A stretch of DNA of 8,916 nucleotides from Nitrospira sp. (lineage in GTDB: Bacteria; Nitrospirota; Nitrospiria; Nitrospirales; Nitrospiraceae), in the NCBI GenBank assembly GCA_029858925.1, contig JAOUEB010000033.1, positions 1 to 8,916 of the forward strand, in the 5' to 3' direction. A program made the translations under genes and the position numbers. Numbering within the stretch: position 1 is the stretch's first letter; the number at the start of each line of letters is the position of its first letter. Positions 1 to 6,685 of the stretch are shown here, one piece after another. A model generated the notes under the pieces. That model searched no databases, was not told where the DNA came from, and was given only the letters and a program-made list of their open reading frames with translations.

Positions 1-181
1 GTAAACAAGGAGAAGTCACGCGCCCACTTGATGACGCCACCAACGAGAGTGCTTCCATATACTGAGGAACCAGTGCGGCCACACACGCCCTGTGCACGCC
101 TGCACGTGGCTCTCGCCCCCACAGCCTGTCGTGCGAGCAATGTCGCGGGTCAGGAGGCTAGGGGCACGAAACGGAGGCGGG
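1..181. other. Left edge, no supportable gene
   Basis: I see no recognisable gene here. On the minus strand one frame is open from 149 to the left edge, just after a TGA at 150-152. It has only GTG or TTG start options and no clear ribosome binding site. Its left end reads protein-like (GSSVYGSTLVGGVIKWARDF), so it could be the start of a gene continuing leftwards, but I recognise no family. The partner usually found after cysD, the GTPase gene cysN with its N-terminal P-loop, is not visible in this stretch. Confidence 0.3.
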
Positions 182-700
182 TTACATATGTCCGAGCTTG
201 CGGAGTGTTTCCATCCCGCGGCCTTCATCCTGCGCGCGTCCGCCTCGTTCAGCGCTTGTCGTGGTCCGCAACTCCGTGATGATCTGCTGAACGGTTGAGG
301 CGCAGGGGTTCACGGAACCGGTACAGGGCACGCACCCTAGACTGCGGTATCGTGTGCCGTTTCCCCGATCGAAATACAGGGAGGGAAGGGAAATCTTTTC
401 CAGTTCGAGGTATTCCCAGATGTTGAGTTCGGTCCAGTCCAGCAGGGGATGCACACGCACGTGAGAACCGGCGGGAAAGGTCGTCTTGTATTGATCCCAG
501 AGTTCCGGCGGCTGGTCGCGGAAATCCCATTCCCCGTGCTTGTCGCGCAATGAGAAATAGCGCTCTTTTGCCCGCGTGCCTTCCTCATCGGCGCGGATAC
601 CGAGAATCACGGCGTTCCACTTGTTTTTCGCGATGGTCTGCTTGAGCGCCTCAATCTTCATGGCCGTGCAGCAGATGACGCGCCCTTGCTCAGGACCCAT
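182..700 (-). pseudogene. cysD: 3' remnant of cysD, sulfate adenylyltransferase subunit 2 (PP-loop half missing)
   Basis: The 172-residue product matches the C-terminal two thirds of CysD, the subunit of ATP sulfurylase that makes adenylyl sulfate in sulfate assimilation. Family hallmarks are present: CCTA at residues 10-13, ILGIRADEEGTRAKERYFS (32-50), WDFRDQPPELWDQ (58-70), RVHPLLDWTELNIWEY (82-97), YRSLGCVPCTG (118-128), TTTSAERGGRAQD (146-158) and the usual ending in Gly-aromatic/His-Met. Complete members have roughly 270-300 residues. About the first 95-100 are absent here, including the SxGKDS PP-loop and the HVDT motif that bind ATP. In frame upstream there is a TGA at 716-718, and the translation before it is not CysD-like in this frame. 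Family likeness seems to begin around GGMGPEQG. The ATG at 698-700 with GAGGG about 10 bases before it could still start a short protein, but it could not bind ATP in the known way. The remaining frame is undamaged, so truncation may be recent or the fragment may be kept. Likely transcription, if any, is readthrough from the two-component operon ending 90 bases upstream. Confidence 0.75.
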
Positions 701-709
701 GCCGCCTAC

Positions 710-735
710 CCTCTGTCACATATGAGGAACAGAGG
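710..735. repeat. Inverted repeat between the regulator gene and the cysD remnant
   Basis: CCTCTGT (710-716) and ACAGAGG (729-735) form a perfect 7-bp stem with a 12-base loop. No T-run follows on either strand, so it is not a typical intrinsic terminator. It covers the in-frame TGA at 716-718 and could be a weak attenuating hairpin or a binding site. Confidence 0.35.
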
Positions 736-790
736 AAGCTGAATGGTCTCGAATCCCTGATTCAACAGGAACGATTATGAAGTGTGGGAG

Positions 791-2194
791 TTAAGAAGAC
801 TTGCGCCGTCTGTCGAGCATCCAGCGCGTGATGCCCAGATATTTTGCCGCCTGGGTCTTGTTCCCGTTCGATCGTTGCAACACCTCGGCAATGATTCGAT
901 CTTCCAGGTCATGCAGCGATTCCTCTCCAACCCGGAAGGCGAGCTGCACCGCGGAAGGATCGGACGCATCCGGCGCAAGACTCGCACGTGTAGGTAAGGT
1001 TGCGGCCGACGGTTGACTGACGCCTTGGACATCGGAGGGGAAGTTGGCGGCTTCGAGGGTTGCGCCTTGGCAAAACAGGACGGCCCGCTCCATGAGATTG
1101 CTCAACTCACGGATGTTGCCCGGGAAGCGGTACTGGCGTAAGAGAATCCGTGCGCTCTCCCCCAATGTACGCACTGGTTTCTTGAGCGCAACAGCAGAAC
1201 GAATGAGAAATTGTTCGGCGAGGGGAATGATCTCATCGCTTCGTTCGCGAAGCGGCGGGACCGTGAGCATCACCACGTTGAGCCGATAGTAGAGATCTTC
1301 GCGAAACTCGCCTTTTGCAACCGCTTCCTTGAGATCGCGATTCGTCGCCGCCATAAACCGGACGTCCACAGGAATGGTGGCCGATCCTCCGACACGACGC
1401 AACGTCCGCTCTTCGATCACCCGCAGAAGCTTCGCTTGCAGCGGGAGCGGCAAGTCGCCGATCTCATCGAAGATGATCGTCCCGCCTTCGGCCAGTTCGA
1501 TCAGCCCGCACTTCCGTCCTGCAGCCCCCGTAAACGATCCTTTCTCATGACCGAACAATTCGCTCTCGAACAATTCACGCGGGATGGAAGGACAATCCAC
1601 TTCCATGCAAGGCTTGTCCGCTCGTGGACTGTTGAAATGGATAACACGCCCCATATACTGCTTGCCCGTCCCGGTCTCACCTTGGAGCAGAACGGTCACG
1701 CGATCGCTCTTGGCCAATTCTCGAACCTGTTGCATGAACGTCTGCATGGCGGGACTGTTCGCGATGATACGATCGATCGCATAGCGCTTCGCATCCTGAC
1801 CGCTGTGGAGCTGGACCTGACGGCGCAACGTCAATAGATCCGTCGCCCGACGTAGCGCGTGGTGGAGGTCGTCCATGTCAATGGATTTGGCCACAAAATC
1901 GAAGGCTCCGAGCTGCATCGCTTCGACCGCGTCCTTCACGGTCCCCCTGGCAGTCAGCACAATGACGAGCAGTTCCGGCGCGGTCTGTTTGACCCGGGCA
2001 AGAACGTCCAGTCCCGACAGGTTAGGCATGACAAGATCCACCACAATAATGTCCGGCTCGAAGGAGCGAAGGATGGTAAGGGCCTCTTCTCCCGATGCCG
2101 CCGTTTGAACGAGGTAACCTTGGCTCGTGAGGCGCAGGGCGAAGGCCTCCCGAACCGACGCTTCATCCTCGACCAGTAGTAATTGCCATGCCAT
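791..2194 (-). CDS. NtrC-family sigma-54-dependent response regulator
   Basis: A 467-residue transcriptional activator with the classical three-part layout. The receiver domain (about 4-120) has the acidic pocket at E9-D10-E11, phospho-acceptor D53 (VVDLVMPNLSG), T81, and K103. The AAA+ domain (about 142-380) has Walker A GETGTGKQ (172-179), the sigma-54 contact loop GSFTGA (219-224), Walker B IIFDEI (D243, E244), the arginine-rich FREDLYYRLNV (297-307) and the sensor II motif FPGNIREL (357-364). A Fis-type helix-turn-helix (about 430-465, NGNKTQAAKYLGITRWMLD) ends the protein. The family is phosphorylated by a partner kinase, oligomerises and drives open-complex formation by RNA polymerase with sigma-54. 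The kinase gene lies one base upstream. Its last codons carry an AGGA ribosome binding site for this ATG, so the two are co-transcribed. Departures from consensus are GSFTGA for GAFTGA, GKQ for the usual GKE after Walker A, and K103-S for the usual K-P. The core catalytic residues remain, so activity is expected. The specific regulon is not evident. Confidence 0.95.
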   Translation of the reverse strand: MAWQLLLVEDEASVREAFALRLTSQGYLVQTAASGEEALTILRSFEPDIIVVDLVMPNLSGLDVLARVKQTAPELLVIVLTARGTVKDAVEAMQLGAFDFVAKSIDMDDLHHALRRATDLLTLRRQVQLHSGQDAKRYAIDRIIANSPAMQTFMQQVRELAKSDRVTVLLQGETGTGKQYMGRVIHFNSPRADKPCMEVDCPSIPRELFESELFGHEKGSFTGAAGRKCGLIELAEGGTIIFDEIGDLPLPLQAKLLRVIEERTLRRVGGSATIPVDVRFMAATNRDLKEAVAKGEFREDLYYRLNVVMLTVPPLRERSDEIIPLAEQFLIRSAVALKKPVRTLGESARILLRQYRFPGNIRELSNLMERAVLFCQGATLEAANFPSDVQGVSQPSAATLPTRASLAPDASDPSAVQLAFRVGEESLHDLEDRIIAEVLQRSNGNKTQAAKYLGITRWMLDRRRKSS

Positions 2195-2195
2195 G

Positions 2196-4160
2196 CTAGT
2201 CCTCGCGTTTCAGTGGAAGCCAGACATCCACGATGGCCCCGCTTCCAGGGGGACTGTGAATCAGCAACTGCCCGCTGTGTCTCTCGATCATGTCGCGGGT
2301 AATGGTCAGTCCAAGACCGACACCCTTGGCTTTTCCACTCGTAAAGAACGGTTCATAGATACGCTGCAGGTCTTCAGGGGATATGCCCTTCCCGGAATCG
2401 GCAAAGGTCATGAGCAGCCCCGGCACTCGCCTGGTCTCCGGCCTAACGGTCATCGTCAATTCGCCGCCGTTCGGCATGGCGTCGATCGCATTCATGGCGA
2501 TATTCAGACAGACTTGAAGCATATGGGTTCGCGAAACCTCCACCGATGGAAGATCCGCAGCCACGTGCTTCCTGACTGACACGCGATGTTTCAAGATGTT
2601 CGGGTGAAGCAAGGTCAGCGTATCGTCGAGCAGCGCGGAAAGATCGCAGGGAGCGGTCTCGAAGGGACGCGGCCGCAACTGTTCCAGGTGAGACTCTAGG
2701 AGGTCGTCGATCCGCGCCGCTTCACGCGCAATCAAACGGCACCGGTCGCGCGCATCCTGCGGAAGGGTGGCCTGGTCGGCCAAATGGGTAGCCAGACTCC
2801 CGAGTCCGATGAGCGGATTGCGGACTTCATGGAGAATGCCGCCGGCAAGTTGACCGACAAGTTTGACTTGCTCCGTATGGCGCAGGGCTTCCAGCATCTG
2901 CTCCCGCTCGCTGAGATCGGTCAGGATGGCGAGATAATAGCGAATCGTCCCGTCCGGGTCTTTGACCGGGCTCACGCTTTCCCATGCCAGAAATTCGGAG
3001 CCGTCCTTGCGGCGGTTCACCACACGATCGACAAAAGCTAGTCCGGATCGAATCGTCTGCCACATACGCTCAAAGAACTCCGGCGGATGTTTCCCAGACT
3101 TCAACAACGCCGGCGTCCGGCCGATGACTTCGTTTTGTGTCCAGCCAGTCAGACGCTCCATGGCTGGATTCCAATCCAGGAGCGTCCCTCGCGTATCAGT
3201 CAACATGACGCCGTCTTGTACCAGCTCGAACATCCGATGATACAGTTGAAGCTGCGTTTCCTCACGCCGCCATCGTTCAAGCACGGTAGCCACGGTATTG
3301 GCCACCAAACAGAGAAACTCCAACTCTTTAGGCGCAAAGTGGCGCACACTCTTGCAATGCGCGCCCATGACCCCGTACACCCGATCCTGCACCATCATGG
3401 GCACGCTCATGCCGGCGATGCCGCCATGCTCCGACAAGAGTTTCGACGGCACGAAGCGCGTTTCTGCATGCAAATCTTCCACAACGACCGGCTGCCGTTC
3501 GCGGATCGCAAAACCTGCCTGAGAATGCGTGCCGCCCTCCACCGTCAAGGTGCCGATGAGTCCCTCACGCCAACCAACCCCAGCGACAAGATACAGGTGT
3601 TCATCCGATTCGCGAGGAATGAGGATTTTGCAGAGTTCCGCGCGTAAGGCCTGGGCCGTCAGACACACGGCCTCGTTCATGATCTCTTGCACCGGTGTTC
3701 CACTCACAGCCAGCGAGCCGATTCTCGCCAGGACTGACTGAAATTTGGCCACCTGCGAGGCTTCTTGTGACAGCAGGGTCCGCTCCGTGACATCTTCCAG
3801 CACCATGAGCACACCCTTGTCGCTACGATACGGAACGACGTTGAATCGGCATTCGTAAGTGAGCGGGTCGCCCTGCCGATCGGTCAGGTGATACTCCGTC
3901 GCGTCACGAGTTCCAAGCGGTCCGCGATTCCAGGCCATGGCTTGATCGAGAAGATCCGTTCGAAGCGAACAGTCCAACCCTGGTCGCGGCGCTTCGACCA
4001 GCTCTCCGAACTGCGCATTTTCGAAGATTACAATGCCTTGGGACACAAAACAGAGACCACCCTGGATGCAGTCGCTGAGCCACGCCAACACTTCCCCCGC
4101 AGCGATTTCCAACTGCGCCTTGGTGGATGGCTTGGGACGCGATCGACGGGAGGAAGACAT
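2196..4160 (-). CDS. Cytoplasmic PAS-GAF-PAS sensor histidine kinase
   Basis: A 654-residue kinase with no membrane segment or signal peptide, so it senses a cytoplasmic cue. Domains in order: a divergent PAS-like segment (about 22-128, ending in a PAC-like VLMVLEDVTER), a GAF domain (about 143-296, SVPMMVQDRVYGVMGAH), a typical PAS domain (about 305-420, DGVMLTDTRGTLLDWNPAME and a PAC ending YYLAILTDLSERE), a HisKA dimerisation domain with phosphorylated H444 in LAGGILHEVRNPL, and a HATPase domain. The latter has the N-box (N553, N557 in NIAMNAIDAMP), DSGKGI (588-593), EPFFTSGKAKG (603-613) and GVGLGL (613-618). The H-box with E-V-R-N-P-L is the NtrB/AtoS type, which commonly pairs with NtrC regulators. 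The downstream gene is exactly that, starting one base after the TAG. The start ATG has no strong ribosome binding site and a TAA lies five codons upstream, so this is the first possible ATG. No haem- or flavin-binding signature was evident to me in the PAS domains, so the ligand is unknown. Confidence 0.95.
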   Translation of the reverse strand: MSSSRRSRPKPSTKAQLEIAAGEVLAWLSDCIQGGLCFVSQGIVIFENAQFGELVEAPRPGLDCSLRTDLLDQAMAWNRGPLGTRDATEYHLTDRQGDPLTYECRFNVVPYRSDKGVLMVLEDVTERTLLSQEASQVAKFQSVLARIGSLAVSGTPVQEIMNEAVCLTAQALRAELCKILIPRESDEHLYLVAGVGWREGLIGTLTVEGGTHSQAGFAIRERQPVVVEDLHAETRFVPSKLLSEHGGIAGMSVPMMVQDRVYGVMGAHCKSVRHFAPKELEFLCLVANTVATVLERWRREETQLQLYHRMFELVQDGVMLTDTRGTLLDWNPAMERLTGWTQNEVIGRTPALLKSGKHPPEFFERMWQTIRSGLAFVDRVVNRRKDGSEFLAWESVSPVKDPDGTIRYYLAILTDLSEREQMLEALRHTEQVKLVGQLAGGILHEVRNPLIGLGSLATHLADQATLPQDARDRCRLIAREAARIDDLLESHLEQLRPRPFETAPCDLSALLDDTLTLLHPNILKHRVSVRKHVAADLPSVEVSRTHMLQVCLNIAMNAIDAMPNGGELTMTVRPETRRVPGLLMTFADSGKGISPEDLQRIYEPFFTSGKAKGVGLGLTITRDMIERHSGQLLIHSPPGSGAIVDVWLPLKRED

Positions 4161-4217
4161 GGTATTACCGGGTTACGCAGCGCAGAGGGACGAAACAGCT
4201 TTCGTCGTGTCCCAGAC

Positions 4218-4247
4218 AGTATACCCAGTCTCGATGCAGACCGTCGA
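4218..4247 (-). promoter_or_regulatory. Putative sigma-70 promoter of the kinase-regulator operon
   Basis: On the minus strand TCGACG (4242-4247) and TATACT (4218-4223) are separated by 18 bases, four and five matches to the -35 and -10 consensus. A start near 4211 would give a leader of about 50 bases before the kinase ATG. It sits in the 140-bp gap after the unknown exported gene, which shows no terminator hairpin, so readthrough is also possible. Confidence 0.45.
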
Positions 4248-4300
4248 GGGATGAATCGGCCCGAGCACATCAACATAAACCGTCATGAGTAATGCGCGGG

Positions 4301-4954
4301 CTATGGGCTCTCTTCTCCTGCTTCGTCATCAGGTCGAACGATCCATACAACTTCCGTATCATGGATCGCCCATATGCGCGCCTGCTTGCGAAACCACACC
4401 AAAAACCCGGCGCCTGTTCCGTCCGAACGGGAATTTTCCACATAGAGCAATGCCTGATCGTTGCGAAACGTTCGTCCCACTCGGGAAAAGGCCAGACGAT
4501 CCAGAATCGAAGGCGCCTGCACCGGCACAATACGGCCGGTCTTTACCGGCCATGCCACAGCCGCTTCCGAATCTTCGATTGAATCGGCCGACACAAAACG
4601 ATAGCGAACCCCGAACTGGAATCGGCTTTCAAGCCGGCCGGCCTCACGGTTGGCTCCGACAAAATCCAGGACGAGGTCCGGCGGCAGTCGACCCATGAAA
4701 TAGTTTCGATCGTGAAAGAACCCGAGTGTCGTCGGCTCCGTCTGGTCCGGCAACAACCGGGTAACCGTCATGCGCTCAATCACCACCAGCCTGGTGTGTG
4801 AAGTGAGAAACGTGTTCTTGATGGTCTGATCATACAGAGCATAATCGTCGGCAGAAATAACGGCAGCAACAGATTGCTTCTCCCCCGCACAAGTCATGCT
4901 TGGGGACAGGCCCGCGCACAATACAACGATCACTGCCGCCTCATGACCCCTCAT
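4301..4954 (-). CDS. Exported protein of unknown function
   Basis: I do not recognise this family. The preferred start is the ATG at 4952-4954, giving 217 residues, because it opens directly into a signal-peptide-like stretch (MRGHEAAVIVVLCAGLSPSM followed by TCAGE), with cleavage plausible after TCA. No lipobox is convincing. The mature part has no membrane segments and looks mixed alpha/beta, with a strand-rich centre (TRLVVIERMTVTRLLP) and a C-terminal strand pair rich in aromatics (GAGFLVWFRKQARIW). The same frame is open further upstream with an ATG at 5015-5017 (GGAAG about 10 bases before it) and a GTG at 5048-5050. Those would add an Arg-rich extension that spoils the signal peptide and run into the divergent promoter. 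Its role is probably periplasmic or envelope-linked. It lies divergent from the lipoprotein-SUMF1 pair and just upstream of the two-component system, which may regulate it. Confidence 0.75.
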   Translation of the reverse strand: MRGHEAAVIVVLCAGLSPSMTCAGEKQSVAAVISADDYALYDQTIKNTFLTSHTRLVVIERMTVTRLLPDQTEPTTLGFFHDRNYFMGRLPPDLVLDFVGANREAGRLESRFQFGVRYRFVSADSIEDSEAAVAWPVKTGRIVPVQAPSILDRLAFSRVGRTFRNDQALLYVENSRSDGTGAGFLVWFRKQARIWAIHDTEVVWIVRPDDEAGEESP

Positions 4955-4990
4955 GCGCGCAGCATAGCGACAGGCAGCGCGAGCGGTCAA

Positions 4991-5020
4991 ACACGAGAAC
5001 ACAGAGAGAATACACATAGA
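4991..5020. repeat. Three short imperfect direct repeats in the divergent promoter region
   Basis: ACACGAGA (4991-4998), ACACAGAGA (4999-5007) and ACACATAGA (5012-5020) share the pattern ACAC-(A)-NAGA. They lie just upstream of and into the -35 of the rightward promoter and under the leftward ones. They could be operator half-sites for a regulator, but they are short. Confidence 0.25.
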
Positions 5021-5034
5021 CAAGTCGCTTCCAA
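5007..5034 (-). promoter_or_regulatory. Weak sigma-70-like promoter toward the unknown exported gene
   Basis: On the minus strand TTGGAA (5029-5034) and TATTCT (5007-5012) are 16 bases apart, four matches each to consensus. A start near 5000 would exclude the GTG and ATG starts at 5050 and 5017 and favour the ATG at 4954. It is weak and overlaps the rightward promoter. Confidence 0.25.
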
Positions 5035-5045
5035 GCAGGGATAAT
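5017..5045 (+). promoter_or_regulatory. Sigma-70 promoter of the lipoprotein-SUMF1 operon
   Basis: TAGACA (5017-5022) and GATAAT (5040-5045) lie 17 bases apart, each five of six matches to consensus. Transcription would start near 5052, giving a short leader of about 21 bases that contains the GGAGG ribosome binding site. The -10 element is embedded in the inverted repeat GGGAT-A-ATCCC (5038-5048), a possible repressor or overlap site. Confidence 0.6.
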
Positions 5046-5049
5046 CCCA
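5035..5049 (-). promoter_or_regulatory. Possible sigma-54 -24/-12 element
   Basis: Read on the minus strand the element has GG (5047-5048), ten bases, then GC (5035-5036), the invariant spacing of sigma-54 promoters. Around them it agrees with TGGCACG-N4-TTGCW at about eight of twelve positions (TGGGATT, four bases, CTGCT). Transcription would begin near 5023 toward the unknown exported gene. The nearby NtrC-type regulator makes this worth noting, but GG-N10-GC alone is common by chance. Confidence 0.25.
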
Positions 5050-5059
5050 CAGCTATTTT

Positions 5060-5064
5060 GGAGG
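5060..5064 (+). promoter_or_regulatory. Ribosome binding site that fixes the lipoprotein start
   Basis: GGAGG lies eight bases before the GTG at 5073-5075. It decides that start over the in-frame TTG at 5058, which overlaps the site itself, and over the later in-frame ATG, which would leave no basic n-region. Confidence 0.75.
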
Positions 5065-5072
5065 GGCATTGC

Positions 5073-5807
5073 GTGCATGATCACACTCGCTTAAACCGCC
5101 GGTTGCTCTGGATCGGGGCCATGGCATGGCTCTTGATTGCCTCAGGCTGCCAGCCAGACGATTCTCCCTTCAAAGCTGAGAACGAGGCGCTGAAAAAACA
5201 GGTTGCCAGGCAGGAATCATTGCTGAGTTCGCTGCAGGACGGCAATAAAGTCATGCAACAGCAGATCGATCTCCTCAATCAAGAACTCCGTGACGCGAAG
5301 CAAACGGCTGACACCGCCAAGGCCGCGGTCTCAGAGCTGAACGAACAGTTGGACGCCCAGATCGCACAAGCTAAGCGTATGAGCGCTGATATTCAACGGA
5401 CCGTTGCGGCGCAGGCGGCCCAGCAGTTGAAGATCGATGACAAAGGCGCGCAGTTTGATACCCTTCCACGCCCCCTCGGCGCCGTCGCCAAGGTGGTGGA
5501 AGAGGCCCTTTCGCGCAACGGCTATCACCTCAAAGCCGGTATCAAAACGGACCAGAAGGCCGTCTTCGTGACGGACCGTAAGATCTCGACTCCCGCTTCG
5601 CTGGAAGTCGCCGGTTTTCGAAACCAATATCTCATCTCACTGCAGGCCCTTCCTGGCAATGTCACCAAACTCGGCGTGAAAGCAGAGTTTGAAAAAGTCG
5701 CCCAAGGCGGACGCATCTTAAGCGTGAGCGCCGAAGAAACCACCGAGATTGAACGCCGTCTGATCGGCGAAATCAGCAAGGCGCTTGAGGCTCCGAGCAA
5801 GACGTGA
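5073..5807 (+). CDS. Coiled-coil lipoprotein of unknown function
   Basis: The product is 244 residues from a GTG start. A basic n-region (RLNRR), a hydrophobic core (LLWIGAMAWLLIA) and the lipobox ASGC put the lipidated cysteine at residue 26. Gln follows it rather than Asp, so sorting to the outer membrane is expected. Residues about 33-120 form a long coiled coil with repeated Leu/Ala/Gln heptads (ENEALKKQVARQESLLSSLQ and onward). Residues about 128-240 look like a compact alpha/beta domain with alternating strands (HLKAGIKTDQKAVFVTD, YLISLQALPG) and a final helix. The coiled coil may act as a spacer or oligomerisation stalk from the membrane. I recognise no named family. The stop codon overlaps the GTG of the SUMF1 gene by four bases, so the two are translationally coupled and probably act together in the envelope. 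Confidence 0.85.
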   Translation: MHDHTRLNRRLLWIGAMAWLLIASGCQPDDSPFKAENEALKKQVARQESLLSSLQDGNKVMQQQIDLLNQELRDAKQTADTAKAAVSELNEQLDAQIAQAKRMSADIQRTVAAQAAQQLKIDDKGAQFDTLPRPLGAVAKVVEEALSRNGYHLKAGIKTDQKAVFVTDRKISTPASLEVAGFRNQYLISLQALPGNVTKLGVKAEFEKVAQGGRILSVSAEETTEIERRLIGEISKALEAPSKT

Positions 5808-6685
5808 CGCCGCGCCGCGCCATTCTATCTCTCGCCGTCACTCTGGTCCTCTTCATGACTGAGAAGGCACCAGCCGCGCCGGCCGATCGAATCCATTCAA
5901 AAGAGCTTGCCCGTCATCTCACGACCATCGCCGCACTTGCCCAATCCGCTCCTCAGGTGACGATCCCGGCCGGATGGTTTCTCCTCGGCAGCAAACGGGT
6001 CGATGGCGACCCCTATGGACTCTGGACCCAGTATGACGACACGGAACTGCCCCAGAACCAAGTGTGGCTGGATAGCTACAGGCTCGACCGTGACGAAGTC
6101 AGTCTCGGTGAATACCTGGCATTCCTCCAAGAACGACATACTCCCCCCTCGGATGAGCTTCAGAAACTGATCTGGCATGTCATCACCATTCATTCGGTTT
6201 CGGATCAAGCTCTCACTCGCTGGCCGGCGCTCTATGTGACCTGGGCTGAAGCGAGAGATTTCTGCGCCGCCAAGAGCAAACGACTGCCGACTGAAGCGGA
6301 ATGGGAGAAAGGGGCGAGAGGCCCCGACGGCAACCTGTTTCCTTGGGGCGAGGCGGCTCCCGACACGCGCCATGCGATGTTCGGCCAACATCACGTCCAC
6401 GAGATTCCAATCGTCGCGGCAGTCGATGCCCATTCGGATGGCGCAAGCCCATACGGCCTCCGCCATATGGCGGGCAATGCCGCGGAATGGACGGAGGATT
6501 GGTTCGGTTTCGACTACTACGCCTACATGCCTAAGCGTAATCCTCCTGGACCGCCGAGCGGCCGTTACAAAGCTCTTCGCGGGGGATCATGGAAAAGCAA
6601 ACTGGCCATGCTCCGAACCGCCACCCGTAATGGGGCCTTGCCGGATCAACGCTCCGCGACGATCGGCTTTCGCTGCGCCAAATGA
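5804..6685 (+). CDS. Secreted SUMF1/FGE-sulfatase-fold protein, FGE cysteines absent
   Basis: The product is 293 residues. Residues 1-25 look like a Sec signal peptide (MTPRR, hydrophobic AILSLAVTLVLF, cleavage near APAAP). Residues about 51-292 are a SUMF1 (formylglycine-generating-enzyme sulfatase) domain with the motifs in order: IPAGWFLLGS (54-63), LDRDEVSLGEYLAFL (94-108), WPALYVTWAEARDFC (140-154), KRLPTEAEWEKGARG (159-173), LFPWGE (178-183), GLRHMAGNAAEWTEDW (218-233), YKALRGGSW (255-263) and IGFRCAK (287-293). True aerobic FGE uses a cysteine pair in the segment between RGGSW and GFRCA to bind copper and oxidise the sulfatase cysteine. Here that segment (264-286) has none, and the only cysteines in the domain are C154 and C291. 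No sulfatase gene is nearby. It is therefore more likely a structural or ligand-binding SUMF1 protein of the envelope. The GTG start overlaps the preceding TGA (GTGA). Confidence 0.9.
   Translation: MTPRRAILSLAVTLVLFMTEKAPAAPADRIHSKELARHLTTIAALAQSAPQVTIPAGWFLLGSKRVDGDPYGLWTQYDDTELPQNQVWLDSYRLDRDEVSLGEYLAFLQERHTPPSDELQKLIWHVITIHSVSDQALTRWPALYVTWAEARDFCAAKSKRLPTEAEWEKGARGPDGNLFPWGEAAPDTRHAMFGQHHVHEIPIVAAVDAHSDGASPYGLRHMAGNAAEWTEDWFGFDYYAYMPKRNPPGPPSGRYKALRGGSWKSKLAMLRTATRNGALPDQRSATIGFRCAK

Noticed and set aside
3..149. Minus-strand open frame at the left edge with protein-like composition
   Set aside because: It has only GTG or TTG starts, no ribosome binding site and no family I recognise. 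It is too short inside the window to call.
28..279. Plus-strand frames in the first 300 bases
   Set aside because: They overlap the clear cysD remnant on the other strand and their translations are Arg/Pro-rich shadows without motifs.
751..763. Small hairpin GAATC-CCT-GATTC after the regulator gene
   Set aside because: The stem is only five A/T-rich base pairs and no T-run follows, so it is not supported as a terminator.
1211..1837. Long plus-strand frame of 208 codons opposite the regulator gene
   Set aside because: It is an antisense shadow of the conserved AAA+ domain, with no start signal and no recognisable motif.
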